A DNA stretch of 64,000 bases from Gammaproteobacteria bacterium (GTDB taxonomy: Bacteria > Pseudomonadota > Gammaproteobacteria > SZUA-229), in contig JAOUKV010000012.1 of the NCBI GenBank assembly GCA_029882355.1, positions 1-64,000 of the forward strand, read 5' to 3'. Below the pieces are notes generated by a model. That model was not told the DNA's origin and did not search any database. It was given only the letters and a program-made list of their open reading frames with translations. The position numbers were made by a program, and so were the translations under genes. Of the stretch, positions 36,823-45,633 are shown piece after piece. Numbering within the stretch: position 1 is the stretch's first letter; every line of letters starts with the position of its first letter.

Positions 36823-37779
36823 TTACGATACAGCGCCACCACAGGAAGAACCCTGTCCTGCAGTGCAGCCATAACAGTGTTGCATGACGACAATCGGTGA
36901 CTGATTAAAATCAAAGTTCATAAGATCGACAAGATTGACTTTACCTTTGTTGATTTTCGATTTTAAATGCAGCATTTGATTGAAATCACAGTCGTAGACA
37001 TTACCCTGCCAGTCAACACTGATCATTGTCCGGCACATCAAGCCTTCAAGATTTCCATCATCATGAGAATTTTTTAATAGCTTCATATAATCATCAAAAG
37101 TGCCTTTTGATAACAGGCTACTGCCAAAGCGTTTAATCGGCATGTTGGTGATGGTAAACAGATGATTAAATTCAATACCAAATTTATCGAGCAGTATTTT
37201 TTTATAATCCTGCTCCAGTGCGTTTTGTGGTGGCGGCAGGTTTGCACCCTGGGGATTAAACACCAGATTAAGTTTTAAATTATCCTGCTTGCCATAACCA
37301 AGCGTATTTAACCTGATTAATCCTTTTATGCTGTTGTCAAAAACATCTTTGCCGCGTTGCGCATTAACGTTCTCTTCCAGATAACAGGGCAATGATGCGA
37401 CTACTTCAACATCGTTATCTGCCAGAAAAGAAGCCAGCCATTCATAACCCGGTTCTTCAAGAATGGTTAAGTTACAACGATCAATGACGTGAACATCTAA
37501 AGCTCTTGCCGCCAGAATTAACTCACGAAAATGTGGATTCATTTCCGGCGCACCACCGGTTAAATCCAGTATTTTTATTTTGTGACTTTTAATAAAACGA
37601 ATAACTGCTTCGATGGTGTCAGCAGACATCAACTCGGTTCGCCTGGGGCTGGCATCGACGTGACAATGCAGACATTGCTGATTGCATAGGTAACCTAAAT
37701 TAACTTGCAGTGTTTCCAGTCCAGCACGTGTGATGGCTGGGAAATCTGTTTCTATTAAAAACTCAAGAGTTTCTTTCAT
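36823..37779 (-). CDS. arsS: Radical SAM protein ArsS (arsenosugar biosynthesis)
   Basis: About 318 residues. Radical SAM cluster motif CNQQCLHCH (C-x3-C-x2-C), then LDLTGGAPEMNPHF (SAM-binding GGAP). A Cys-rich C-terminus reads HCYGCTAGQGSSCGG, the DUF3641-like end typical of ArsS. ArsS is thought to attach a 5'-deoxyadenosyl group to methylated arsenic. I chose ATG 37779 because the frame's earlier start (37803) directly abuts a terminator hairpin. No arsM methyltransferase lies in the window. Some relatives are selenoproteins; here the C-terminal positions are Cys and the stop is TAA. Confidence 0.88.
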   Translation of the reverse strand: MKETLEFLIETDFPAITRAGLETLQVNLGYLCNQQCLHCHVDASPRRTELMSADTIEAVIRFIKSHKIKILDLTGGAPEMNPHFRELILAARALDVHVIDRCNLTILEEPGYEWLASFLADNDVEVVASLPCYLEENVNAQRGKDVFDNSIKGLIRLNTLGYGKQDNLKLNLVFNPQGANLPPPQNALEQDYKKILLDKFGIEFNHLFTITNMPIKRFGSSLLSKGTFDDYMKLLKNSHDDGNLEGLMCRTMISVDWQGNVYDCDFNQMLHLKSKINKGKVNLVDLMNFDFNQSPIVVMQHCYGCTAGQGSSCGGAVS

Positions 37780-37804
37780 CTGTCTTGCTATTACCGTTAA
37801 CATT

Positions 37805-37832
37805 AAAAAGGCTGACGATTGTCAGCCTTTTT
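37805..37832. terminator. Strong intrinsic terminator
   Basis: A perfect 12-bp stem AAAAAGGCTGAC / GTCAGCCTTTTT with a GATT loop. Read leftward it ends in TTTTT and terminates the SCP2-like gene. It is symmetrical and would work in both directions. It lies just before arsS. Confidence 0.88.
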
Positions 37833-37860
37833 AGCTACAAAAATCTGTCTGTAAATCTAA

Positions 37861-38259
37861 TTAAGAAATCCTGGACATTAGGGCAAATGATTTAACAAAG
37901 GCACCAGCCAAGCTTGGATCTTTAACCATGGTGGCATAATCTCCTTTTTTAAATCGAATTTTACGCGATGTATAAGCAATACCTAACTTCATTAAACCAG
38001 GAGGCTTGACTACCAGTGAAAGCCAGTTTTCCTGGGTTGCACGAATATCCCATTCGATCTCATTTTCTGGTTTCAGATCAATTGATGCAACAAAACCATC
38101 GTCAATACTCATAACAAATCGTGGTGCATCCTCATCCTGAAGCCCAAAAGCTACGATGGAGGTAAAGCTCGCTTTATGCAAGGCTGAGGTAATCTCCTCA
38201 TCTGCATTCCAGGCATCCTTATAAGCCTGAGCCCATTCTTTGGAAAATAATTCTGACAT
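37861..38259 (-). CDS. SCP2 sterol-carrier-like protein
   Basis: 132 residues, small and soluble, without signal peptide. The fold pattern is that of SCP2-like proteins: amphipathic start (LFSKEWAQAYKDAWNADEEI), central strands (FVMSIDDGFVASIDL), WDIRATQENWLSLVV, and the end YATMVKDPSLAGAFVKSFALMSRI. SCP2 domains bind lipids or other hydrophobic ligands. No partner enzyme is encoded in its immediate surroundings. It is monocistronic: a terminator follows, and about 200 bases without recognisable features lie upstream. Confidence 0.7.
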   Translation of the reverse strand: MSELFSKEWAQAYKDAWNADEEITSALHKASFTSIVAFGLQDEDAPRFVMSIDDGFVASIDLKPENEIEWDIRATQENWLSLVVKPPGLMKLGIAYTSRKIRFKKGDYATMVKDPSLAGAFVKSFALMSRIS

Positions 38260-38457
38260 TCTTTAAAACCCTTTGTTTTTTGTTATTCTCAAATCATTAA
38301 CGTGTTGAGTTTCAAGCATTAGTTCCTTTATGTCAAAGAATTCAATCACTTCCGAAACCAGAAAAAACACTAAGTTGGTAGAGCAAACTCATTATGAAAG
38401 TCGGACAATTAAAAACTTAACTATAACAATCAATAGCTTATAAAGGTAACATTTCTT

Positions 38458-39102
38458 TTAACGGGATTGAAGCATTAATGTATTCCCTGCTTTCTCAACT
38501 TTTAAATCACCTAAAAAAGACATTCCTAATAAAATAGGTCCCGGATGCACACCGTCAATCACCATAGCCTCAATATTTCGACGCTTGATTTTACCCAGAG
38601 ATATTGATTTAAGGCGTACTCGATACGCCTTAACAAAACCTGATGCAGTACTTGCGGTCGATGCCACCCCTTCTTTTTCATAGCGCACACCCAGGCGTTT
38701 CGCCTGCGTTGAATTCATAGCGACAGTACTAGCGCCTGTATCGACTAAAAAACGCACGCTCTGACCATTGATACTACCAACGGACATAAACATGCCGTTA
38801 TTATTAGCAAATATTTTTTCCTGGATACTTTTCGCTTTTGTAAAATTTAATGAGACGGTTCCACCCAAGGAATAGTTTTTTGGTTTACCGTCAATTTCCA
38901 AGGTAGCCTGTTTAGTATCTGCAGCGATTAGCTTCACACCTTCAGGACTAATATCACCGATGGCCAAGATTCGACGTTGACCATCGATCATAACAACGGC
39001 TTTACCTGAAAAAAGTCCCTGAACGACAATATCCTGGCCTGCCCATGCATTTTCAACAGCCATCAAAAATAATATAACAGTGACAGAAGATAAATATTTC
39101 AT
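38458..39102 (-). CDS. Retropepsin-like aspartic protease (TIGR02281 type)
   Basis: About 214 residues from ATG 39102 (an upstream TTG at 39123 would extend into pgpA). A signal peptide MKYLSSVTVILFLMAVENAWA is followed by a small domain and then the clan AA protease region with the catalytic motif FLVDTGASTVAMN, and later IDGVHPGPILLGMSFLG, the second family signature. Such single-domain proteases act as dimers. It is probably periplasmic. It lies directly behind pgpA, and its target is unknown. Confidence 0.85.
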   Translation of the reverse strand: MKYLSSVTVILFLMAVENAWAGQDIVVQGLFSGKAVVMIDGQRRILAIGDISPEGVKLIAADTKQATLEIDGKPKNYSLGGTVSLNFTKAKSIQEKIFANNNGMFMSVGSINGQSVRFLVDTGASTVAMNSTQAKRLGVRYEKEGVASTASTASGFVKAYRVRLKSISLGKIKRRNIEAMVIDGVHPGPILLGMSFLGDLKVEKAGNTLMLQSR

Positions 39103-39104
39103 AA

Positions 39105-39605
39105 TTAAATGAACCAGTACCAATAGGCCTGCAACAACGACATAGAGACAAGGCCTGCTACAACGTCATCAATCATGATACCAAAACCTCCATGTATATT
39201 TTTATCCAACCATGAAATTGGCCAGGGTTTGAGTGCATCAAAGAATCTGAAAAGAATAAAACCCGCCAATACCCACTGCCAACCGCTCGGCGCTGCAAAC
39301 ATGGTAATCAAAAACCCGGCGACTTCATCAATCACGATTGCGGGATGATCGTGGACACCCAATTTTTTTGATGAATAGGAGCAAATCCAGATACCTGATA
39401 ATGTTATCAATATAGTTATCGCGGCGTAGGCCATCAATGGCAAATCCTGAATTAATAAAAATAAAGGAATAGTCATGACAGTACCCGCAGTACCCGGCGC
39501 TTTAGGCGACAAACCACTACCCAGGCCTAAAGCAAGACACACTACAGGATCTTTCAGCGCTTTAAACTGAATTCGGTCTATCATTTGATCTTCAGTTTCA
39601 TTCAT
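39105..39605 (-). CDS. pgpA: Phosphatidylglycerophosphatase A
   Basis: About 166 residues from ATG 39605 (a TTG at 39611 is in frame). It dephosphorylates phosphatidylglycerol phosphate in the inner membrane. The motif GLGSGLSPKAPGTAGTV, the acidic VIDEVAGFLI and FRFFDALKPWPISW are characteristic. There are about four membrane helices. It overlaps thiL by 8 bases, the usual thiL-pgpA coupling. Confidence 0.94.
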   Translation of the reverse strand: MNETEDQMIDRIQFKALKDPVVCLALGLGSGLSPKAPGTAGTVMTIPLFLLIQDLPLMAYAAITILITLSGIWICSYSSKKLGVHDHPAIVIDEVAGFLITMFAAPSGWQWVLAGFILFRFFDALKPWPISWLDKNIHGGFGIMIDDVVAGLVSMSLLQAYWYWFI

Positions 39606-40581
39606 GCGCAAAGTGCTCGTAACCTGAAAGGTTTAATTCAATCGATTCACCGCTAGTATTTATAACACTTAATTCACCGGAGTTATCTATAACGCCAATA
39701 TGAGTAAGTAATACATCCATAGATTCAGCCAGTAAAAGAAGCGCTTCTTCATTATCAGCAGGGATAACTAAACATAGCTCATAATCATCACCGCCAGCAA
39801 GTAACATTTTTTTATAATCTAAGTCGTTAAGATATACAGCACATTTATGAAATGCTTTAGATCTTGGCAGTTGGTCAAAATAAATTTTAGCGCCGCAGGC
39901 ACTGGCCTTGAGAATATGCCCCAGGTCTGCAATCAACCCGTCCGATATATCGATAGCACAAGCACAATACTCAACCGCTTTTTGTGCAAACCCTACGTGA
40001 GCAAGAGGCCGATTTAGTTTTTTTACGCTGGCATATCTAATCGTTGGATCAGGCAATTCAAAAACATTCAATAAATTTAAACCTAAAGCAGCATCACCCA
40101 AATATCCGGTAACATAAATTTTATCACCCACTTTTGCGGCATCACGACGCATGGTTTTTTTAGCATCAACAAAACCGGTTAATTGAACAGTTATTGAAAG
40201 AGGACCTTGTGTGGTATCACCACCAACTAACTGGACACCGTAATCATGCAAGGTTTTTTTAAAACTCATCGAAAATTCTTCTAGCCATGCTTCACTACTG
40301 TTTGGCAAGGTCAAGGCCAGCGTTGCCCAGGCAGGCTCCGCACCCATGGCGGCTAAATCACTCAAGCTAACTGCCAGTGATTTATAAGCAACATCTTCAG
40401 GGGAAGTATTTTCAGGAAAATGAACACCACAGACTAGTGTATCAACCGTAACCGCTAATTGTTTGCCTGCTGGAGGATTTAGCAGTGCACAATCATCGCC
40501 CACACCAAGTACAACATCATTACGATTAGTACTGTAACTAAAATATTTATTGATTAGATTAAATTCAGTAGCAGCTGTCAT
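39598..40581 (-). CDS. thiL: Thiamine-monophosphate kinase
   Basis: 327 residues from ATG 40581, with AGGAG 7 bases upstream (GTG 40584 is also possible). It phosphorylates thiamine monophosphate to the active cofactor. Signatures: DVVLGVGDDCALL near the N-terminus (Mg-binding Asp), VTVDTLVCGVHF, LSDLAAMGAEP, VGGDTTQGPLSI, CAIDISDGLIADL and LLAGGDDYEL. It belongs to the nusB-thiL-pgpA run, 30 bases after nusB. Confidence 0.95.
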   Translation of the reverse strand: MTAATEFNLINKYFSYSTNRNDVVLGVGDDCALLNPPAGKQLAVTVDTLVCGVHFPENTSPEDVAYKSLAVSLSDLAAMGAEPAWATLALTLPNSSEAWLEEFSMSFKKTLHDYGVQLVGGDTTQGPLSITVQLTGFVDAKKTMRRDAAKVGDKIYVTGYLGDAALGLNLLNVFELPDPTIRYASVKKLNRPLAHVGFAQKAVEYCACAIDISDGLIADLGHILKASACGAKIYFDQLPRSKAFHKCAVYLNDLDYKKMLLAGGDDYELCLVIPADNEEALLLLAESMDVLLTHIGVIDNSGELSVINTSGESIELNLSGYEHFAHE

Positions 40582-40613
40582 CACACTACTCCTGGAGGAC
40601 GCTGATTAATAAC

Positions 40614-41057
40614 TCAAGATTTCGATATTTCTGTGGTGCGCAATTCATGTGCAACCTTATCCAAAACAGCATTCACAAATGTATGACTTTGTGCCGCACA
40701 AAACTTTTTAGTCAAAGTTACCGCTTCATTCAGAACAACACGGTACGGCACATCAAGTCGTTTTAAAAACTCATAACAGGCCAAGCGTAATATAGCTCTT
40801 TCTACAGGATCAACTGAGTCAATGGCGCGCTTAGTATATTGAAGCAATGTTTTATCAATCACTTCTAAATTTTCTTCAACACCAAAAAACAATTCTTTGA
40901 AATAATCAAAATCTGCAGTCGCCGATCTGTTTTCATCAATGTATTGCTGTGCAATACCCTGGGTTTCATCGCTGGTCATTTGCCACTGATAAGTTGCCTG
41001 CATGGCAAATCGCCTTGCCATACCTCGCGCTTTAGCAAGACTTGTATTTTGTGACAT
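40614..41057 (-). CDS. nusB: Transcription antitermination factor NusB
   Basis: 147 residues, all-helical RNA-binding protein of rRNA antitermination. Signatures: ARGMARRFAMQATYQWQ at the start, VDPVERAILRLACYEFL, VPYRVVLNEAVTLTKKF and HTFVNAVLDKVA near the end. It stands between ribH and thiL, the usual gammaproteobacterial place. Confidence 0.95.
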   Translation of the reverse strand: MSQNTSLAKARGMARRFAMQATYQWQMTSDETQGIAQQYIDENRSATADFDYFKELFFGVEENLEVIDKTLLQYTKRAIDSVDPVERAILRLACYEFLKRLDVPYRVVLNEAVTLTKKFCAAQSHTFVNAVLDKVAHELRTTEISKS

Positions 41058-41114
41058 ATTATTGCTTAACCTATAAAAACGAATTGATGCTCTAAAGAAC
41101 TAAAGTTCAAGGCT

Positions 41115-41585
41115 TTAAGCCAGCTTCTGAAACAAGCTAACCATTTCAATAGCTGAAGCTGCCGCCTCTGAACCTTTATTACCCGCTTTTGTGCCGGCAC
41201 GCTCGATAGTTTGCTCTATAGAATCAGTGGTAAGAATGCCATTGATAACAGGCAGACCATGATCCAGTGCTACAGCAGATAAACCTTTGGCTGATTCATT
41301 GGCAACAATATCAAAATGTGGTGTCGCACCACGAATCACAGCACCCAGTGCGATGATGGCACTGTACTTACCGCTCTGTGCCAAATTCTGCACAGTCACT
41401 GGTACTTCGAATGCACCTGGTACTTTAACAACAGTAATATCACTCTCAGCAACACCACTACGTTTCAGTGTATCCATTGCACCGGCTAATAAACTTTCAA
41501 CAATAAATCCATTAAAACGCGCGCATACAATGGCAAAACTTCCTTTATTGTACTGCAAACTACCTTCTATATTATTTTCACTCAT
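41115..41585 (-). CDS. ribH: 6,7-dimethyl-8-ribityllumazine synthase
   Basis: 156 residues. It makes the direct riboflavin precursor and forms pentamers or 60-mers. Conserved parts: [46 protein letters not shown] (catalytic His follows) and [19 protein letters not shown]. It lies between ribB and nusB, with a spacer of 57 bases on each side. Confidence 0.95.
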   Translation of the reverse strand: MSENNIEGSLQYNKGSFAIVCARFNGFIVESLLAGAMDTLKRSGVAESDITVVKVPGAFEVPVTVQNLAQSGKYSAIIALGAVIRGATPHFDIVANESAKGLSAVALDHGLPVINGILTTDSIEQTIERAGTKAGNKGSEAAASAIEMVSLFQKLA

Positions 41586-41641
41586 GACATTTACTCTATA
41601 GTTATACTTTTATATTTTAACGAAACTTTTAAACAGTCAGC

Positions 41642-42742
41642 TTATTCTTCGCCGCTGACATATTCAACGACTTCAAGACCAAAACCAGCCAGACCATGAA
41701 TGACTTTCGGCGCTGACAGCAGTCGCATTTTTTTCACACCTACGTCCATCAATATCTGCGCACCAACACCATCAGTACGAATATCTGTTCGCGGCTGCTG
41801 TTTAGATTCACCAACAGCAAGATGACTCATCATCCATTGCAGCATGGCTTTTTCTTCATTGTTTTTTCTAAGAATAACCACCACACCCTGATCAGATTCA
41901 GCAACACGCTTAATCGCATCATTCAACGGCCAGCCTTTGGTATGCATTGATCCCATAACATCGACCAAGGTGTTAACCATATGCACACGAACTAGCGCGG
42001 GTTTGTCACCATCGATCTCTCCTTTAACCAGAGCAAAGTGTGTGCTTTCATCAATACTGTTCTGAAAAGCCAGCAATCTGAGCTTGCCGTATTCTGTTGT
42101 TAAATCTGTTTCAGCGACACGTTCAACAGTTTTTTCATTTTTAATACGATAACTAATCAAGTCTTCAATCGTACCAATTTTCAAATCATGTTCGACTGCA
42201 AATTTTTCGAGGTCCGGACGACGCGCCATGGTTCCATCATCATTGAGAATCTCAACAATCATTGCACTCGGATCCATGCCAGCTAAACGCGCAAGATCAC
42301 AGCCTGCTTCGGTATGACCGGCACGACTCAGCACGCCGCCAGGTTGTGCCATCAGGGGAAAGATATGACCAGGCTGTTCGATATCTTCCGGGGCAGCATC
42401 TGCCTTGACTGCGGCCAAAATAGTCACCGCACGATCGGCCGCAGAAATACCAGTGGTCACACCTTCTGCTGCTTCAATCGAAACGGTAAAGTTAGTGCTT
42501 TGCATAACATCAGTACCACCAACCATTAACGGTAAGCGTAACTGCTTACAGCGTTGTTCAGTTAAAGTCAGGCAAATTAATCCACGGCCATAACGCGCCA
42601 TATAATTAACGGCATCGGGTGTCACCGCACTAGCCGCCATTAATAAATCACCTTCATTCTCACGATCTTCATCGTCCATGATAATCACCATCTTACCCTG
42701 GCGAATATCCTCAATAATTTCTTCTGTAGTATTTAGTTTCAT
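41642..42742 (-). CDS. ribB: 3,4-dihydroxy-2-butanone-4-phosphate synthase with degenerate GTP cyclohydrolase II domain
   Basis: 366 residues. The N-terminal DHBP synthase (about 1-200) is complete: [19 protein letters not shown], the loop [10 protein letters not shown] and [13 protein letters not shown]. The C-terminal region follows the GTP cyclohydrolase II fold ([19 protein letters not shown]) but lacks the three zinc cysteines: where an active enzyme has HSECLTGDVFGSLRCDCG, this one reads [18 protein letters not shown]. It should therefore make only the butanone phosphate, as described for RibBX-type proteins, with the cyclohydrolase (ribA) elsewhere. I saw no FMN riboswitch upstream. 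Confidence 0.92.
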   Translation of the reverse strand: MKLNTTEEIIEDIRQGKMVIIMDDEDRENEGDLLMAASAVTPDAVNYMARYGRGLICLTLTEQRCKQLRLPLMVGGTDVMQSTNFTVSIEAAEGVTTGISAADRAVTILAAVKADAAPEDIEQPGHIFPLMAQPGGVLSRAGHTEAGCDLARLAGMDPSAMIVEILNDDGTMARRPDLEKFAVEHDLKIGTIEDLISYRIKNEKTVERVAETDLTTEYGKLRLLAFQNSIDESTHFALVKGEIDGDKPALVRVHMVNTLVDVMGSMHTKGWPLNDAIKRVAESDQGVVVILRKNNEEKAMLQWMMSHLAVGESKQQPRTDIRTDGVGAQILMDVGVKKMRLLSAPKVIHGLAGFGLEVVEYVSGEE

Positions 42743-42764
42743 AATAAATAATCATTAGCTATTG

Positions 42765-43418
42765 CTAGCCGATAAACCCCGCCTTTGATAACAGATCCAG
42801 ACTAAGCCCTTCCTTTTTCTCATCTGACGAATGTAATAATAAACTTTCCAGATAGCGTGCAACCAGATCAACTTCCAGATTGACTTCAGTACCTGACTTG
42901 TAATTTTGGATAATTGTTCTTTCCTGTGTATGTGGCACAATATTAATATCAAAACGATTATCGTTCACCGCATTAACAGTAAGGCTGGTACCATCGATGC
43001 AGATCGATCCCTTGACTGCAATGTATCGCTTTAAATCGGCAGGCACTTGAATGGTGTACCTAATTGATCGACCATCATCGGCAACATTAATCACTTTCCC
43101 CAGACCATCAACATGACCGCTTACCAGATGACCGCCCAGTCGAGTCGTTGGCAACAAGGCTTTCTCTAGATTAACCGGGCTGCCCGACTTCAATAATTTG
43201 AGTGAGGTTAATGAAATCGATTCATTCGAAACATCGGCAACAAAAGAATGCGCATCAAATTCAACAGCAGTTAAACACACTCCATTAACGGCGATACTAT
43301 CGCCGAGTTTTACGTCACTCATATCCAGTGATTGAACATCAACAGTTAAACGCATGTCACCACCAACGGGTTCAATACGTTTAACTTTTCCAACTGCTTC
43401 AATAATTCCGGTAAACAT
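42765..43418 (-). CDS. ribE: Riboflavin synthase, alpha chain
   Basis: 217 residues with the expected internal duplication of the lumazine-binding domain: repeat 1 begins MFTGIIEAVGKV and includes GDSIAVNGVCLTAV, and repeat 2 includes GGHLVSGHVDGLG and GSICIDGTSLTV. It catalyses dismutation of two lumazines to riboflavin. It is 22 bases upstream of ribB and downstream of the HslV-like gene. Confidence 0.95.
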   Translation of the reverse strand: MFTGIIEAVGKVKRIEPVGGDMRLTVDVQSLDMSDVKLGDSIAVNGVCLTAVEFDAHSFVADVSNESISLTSLKLLKSGSPVNLEKALLPTTRLGGHLVSGHVDGLGKVINVADDGRSIRYTIQVPADLKRYIAVKGSICIDGTSLTVNAVNDNRFDINIVPHTQERTIIQNYKSGTEVNLEVDLVARYLESLLLHSSDEKKEGLSLDLLSKAGFIG

Positions 43419-43437
43419 GCTTTTAAGATACCTTCAA

Positions 43438-44010
43438 TTACTTGCTGAGCTCAATAACATAACTTGTCATAGGCATGGAAGAAGAAGTATTAAATTCCGC
43501 ACCCGCCTTAACACCTACAGCGGCAATCTCTTCAGCAGTTTCATAATTATTATAAACGGCAAACATCGCACCTAATGCATATTCTGATCCGGAACCAATC
43601 GACCAGAAACGGGTATATTCTGAAACTTCACGCAATGAATGCACACCAAAGATACCGTGTTTCGAAGCGATTAAGGCATCGATCTGTGTTGACTCATAAG
43701 GATCATCATCTTCATCTTTTGAATTCAAGAAATACTTCTCTTTCAAAATCGGATGCAAACTACGGAAAGTTTCAAAAATAGCCAGCTTCGACGAAAAATC
43801 TGTTTTAACTTTCTTATCGCTTAGAATACTTTCCATAACAAGTTGATGCGCCGCACTACCAACAATACCGATATGCGCATCTTGTTTTCTGATAATTTTA
43901 TCATGATCGGCATCGTACTCAGAAGCAAAACGCAGGTCACCGAAACTGGTTAAGCTGTCCGCCGCAATACATACTTGGTCACCTTTTTTTACAACAACAA
44001 TGGTGGACAT
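43438..44010 (-). CDS. HslV/proteasome-like Ntn peptidase with N-terminal serine
   Basis: 190 residues. The start MSTIVVVKKGDQVCIAADSL aligns without a gap to the HslV protease (TTIVSVRRNGHVVIGGD): Ser2 takes the place of the nucleophile Thr1, and the Asp17 equivalent is present. A Lys (about 37) stands near the Lys33 position after a short insertion. WSIGSGSEYALGAMFAV matches the HslV IGSGGPYA region. Some HslV relatives, such as Bacillus CodW, use N-terminal serine, so activity is possible. No hslU-type ATPase is adjacent. It lies between ribD and ribE, all on the same strand. The substrate and partner are unknown. Confidence 0.75.
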   Translation of the reverse strand: MSTIVVVKKGDQVCIAADSLTSFGDLRFASEYDADHDKIIRKQDAHIGIVGSAAHQLVMESILSDKKVKTDFSSKLAIFETFRSLHPILKEKYFLNSKDEDDDPYESTQIDALIASKHGIFGVHSLREVSEYTRFWSIGSGSEYALGAMFAVYNNYETAEEIAAVGVKAGAEFNTSSSMPMTSYVIELSK

Positions 44011-44036
44011 CTATTCTCTTCTCCTACGATTAATCT

Positions 44037-45119
44037 TTATGAATACACAGGTTTTGCGGTTATACGTAGATCTTTACCCAACATACGCACGTCCTGAATA
44101 TCCAGCGAAATTCTATCTTTCATTTTTGACAGGCCCGGCAAAGAAAATAAACCTCTTGCCTCGTCACCCATAATATGGGGAGCTATATAAACCACTATTT
44201 CGTCAACCAACTTTTGCTGCAAAAATGCGCCACTCAATATCGCACCCGCTTCAACATGCACTTCATTGATTTCCATATCAGCTAAATATTTCAAAGCAGC
44301 GTTCAAATCAACATGACCGTCCTTTTCTGCTAGCTGTACTGCATTATCAAGATCATTTTTCGATGTCGTCATAATCAAAATATCGCCATCAACTTCAGCT
44401 ATTTTTGCGTTGACTGGAAAGCGTAATTCACTGTCCAATACAACCCTCAGTGGCTGCCTGACATCATCAACATTCAAATCTTGTGCAGAAAGTCGAACAT
44501 TCATTGAAGGGTCGTCGAATAAAATCGTACCGATCCCCGTCAATATCGCCGAACTCCTGGCTCTTAATAACTGCACATCCTGTCTTGCTGCATCACCGGT
44601 AATCCATTGGCTCTCTCCCGATGCCATGGCCGTGCGGCCATCAAGACTCATGGCCATTTTTACTCGCACATAAGGCAGGCCGGTTTCCATACGTTTTATA
44701 AAACCGGGATTCAACGCTCTGGCCTGAGCTTCCATCAAACCACTTTCGACTTCGATACCGTTATCCTGTAAGCGTTTTAAACCCTGCCCCGCTACCTGTG
44801 GATTCGGGTCCTGCATCGCAGCAATGACTTTAGCGACACCTGCCTGAACCAAAGCATCGGCACAGGGTGGTGTTTTGCCTGTATGGCTACATGGCTCCAA
44901 CGTGACATAAGCGGTCGCACCTCTGGCTTTCTCACCCGCTTGTCTTAGTGCCAGTACTTCTGCATGCGGCCCACCTGCCTTTTGATGCCAGCCTTCACCA
45001 ATAATTTTTCCGCCTTTGACCAAAACGCAACCCACTCGTGGATTGGGCTCGGTACCATACAAACCTTTCTTCGCCAAACGTAAGGCTCTTTGCATAAACG
45101 AGTGATCATGATGATCCAT
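44037..45119 (-). CDS. ribD: Bifunctional riboflavin deaminase/reductase
   Basis: About 360 residues from ATG 45119; the frame extends to a TTG at 45134 that would overlap nrdR. The N-terminal deaminase has the zinc site in GGPHAEVLAL and VTLEPCSHTGKTPPCADAL. The C-terminal reductase has VRVKMAMSLDGRTAMASGES and HVEAGAILSGAFL. It carries out steps two and three of riboflavin synthesis. nrdR precedes it by about 11 bases, and the HslV-like gene follows. Confidence 0.95.
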   Translation of the reverse strand: MDHHDHSFMQRALRLAKKGLYGTEPNPRVGCVLVKGGKIIGEGWHQKAGGPHAEVLALRQAGEKARGATAYVTLEPCSHTGKTPPCADALVQAGVAKVIAAMQDPNPQVAGQGLKRLQDNGIEVESGLMEAQARALNPGFIKRMETGLPYVRVKMAMSLDGRTAMASGESQWITGDAARQDVQLLRARSSAILTGIGTILFDDPSMNVRLSAQDLNVDDVRQPLRVVLDSELRFPVNAKIAEVDGDILIMTTSKNDLDNAVQLAEKDGHVDLNAALKYLADMEINEVHVEAGAILSGAFLQQKLVDEIVVYIAPHIMGDEARGLFSLPGLSKMKDRISLDIQDVRMLGKDLRITAKPVYS

Positions 45120-45130
45120 ATCGGACTTTC

Positions 45131-45607
45131 TCAAGAAGAATGTTTTTTAGGTTTCTTCTGCTGATCCAGTCGTTCTATCGCATCACGGAATGCATTGATA
45201 TCACTGAAATCCAGATAAACAGATGCAAAACGAATATAAGCAACATGATCCATCGCCAATAATTCTTCCATCACCCAGTTACCCAATTTGCTGCTGGTAA
45301 CTTCTCTGACCCCTGCCGACATCAACTTATGTTTAACACGATTAAGCGCGTCTTCAACCTGCTCAGTATCAACCGGGCGTTTTTCTAACGCTCGCATAAC
45401 ACCAGCACGCATTTTTTCATCACTGTAAGGAACACGACTGCCATCACTTTTAACAATGCGCGGCATATTAAGCTCGGCACTTTCATAGGTGGTAAAGCGT
45501 TCACTGCAAGCAACACATTCACGTCGCCTGCGCACCTGCACACCGTCATTAGACAGGCGTGAATCAATCACGCGGGTATCAGGTTCTGAACAGAATGGAC
45601 AGTGCAT
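45131..45607 (-). CDS. nrdR: Transcriptional repressor NrdR
   Basis: 158 residues. An N-terminal zinc ribbon (MHCPFCSEPDTRVIDSR ... RRRRECVACSERFTTYE) is followed by an ATP-cone (about 48-140), which senses ATP/dATP and represses ribonucleotide reductase genes. It lies between glyA and ribD, a standard position. No nrd genes are in the window, so its targets are elsewhere. Confidence 0.96.
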   Translation of the reverse strand: MHCPFCSEPDTRVIDSRLSNDGVQVRRRRECVACSERFTTYESAELNMPRIVKSDGSRVPYSDEKMRAGVMRALEKRPVDTEQVEDALNRVKHKLMSAGVREVTSSKLGNWVMEELLAMDHVAYIRFASVYLDFSDINAFRDAIERLDQQKKPKKHSS

Positions 45608-45633
45608 GTTATTGCTCGATTATGTTTATAAAC

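Noticed and set aside
41586-43418. FMN riboswitch upstream of ribB or ribE
   Set aside because: I looked on the minus strand for the conserved GGGCAGGGTG and ACCGGCGGT elements and did not find them in the spacers.
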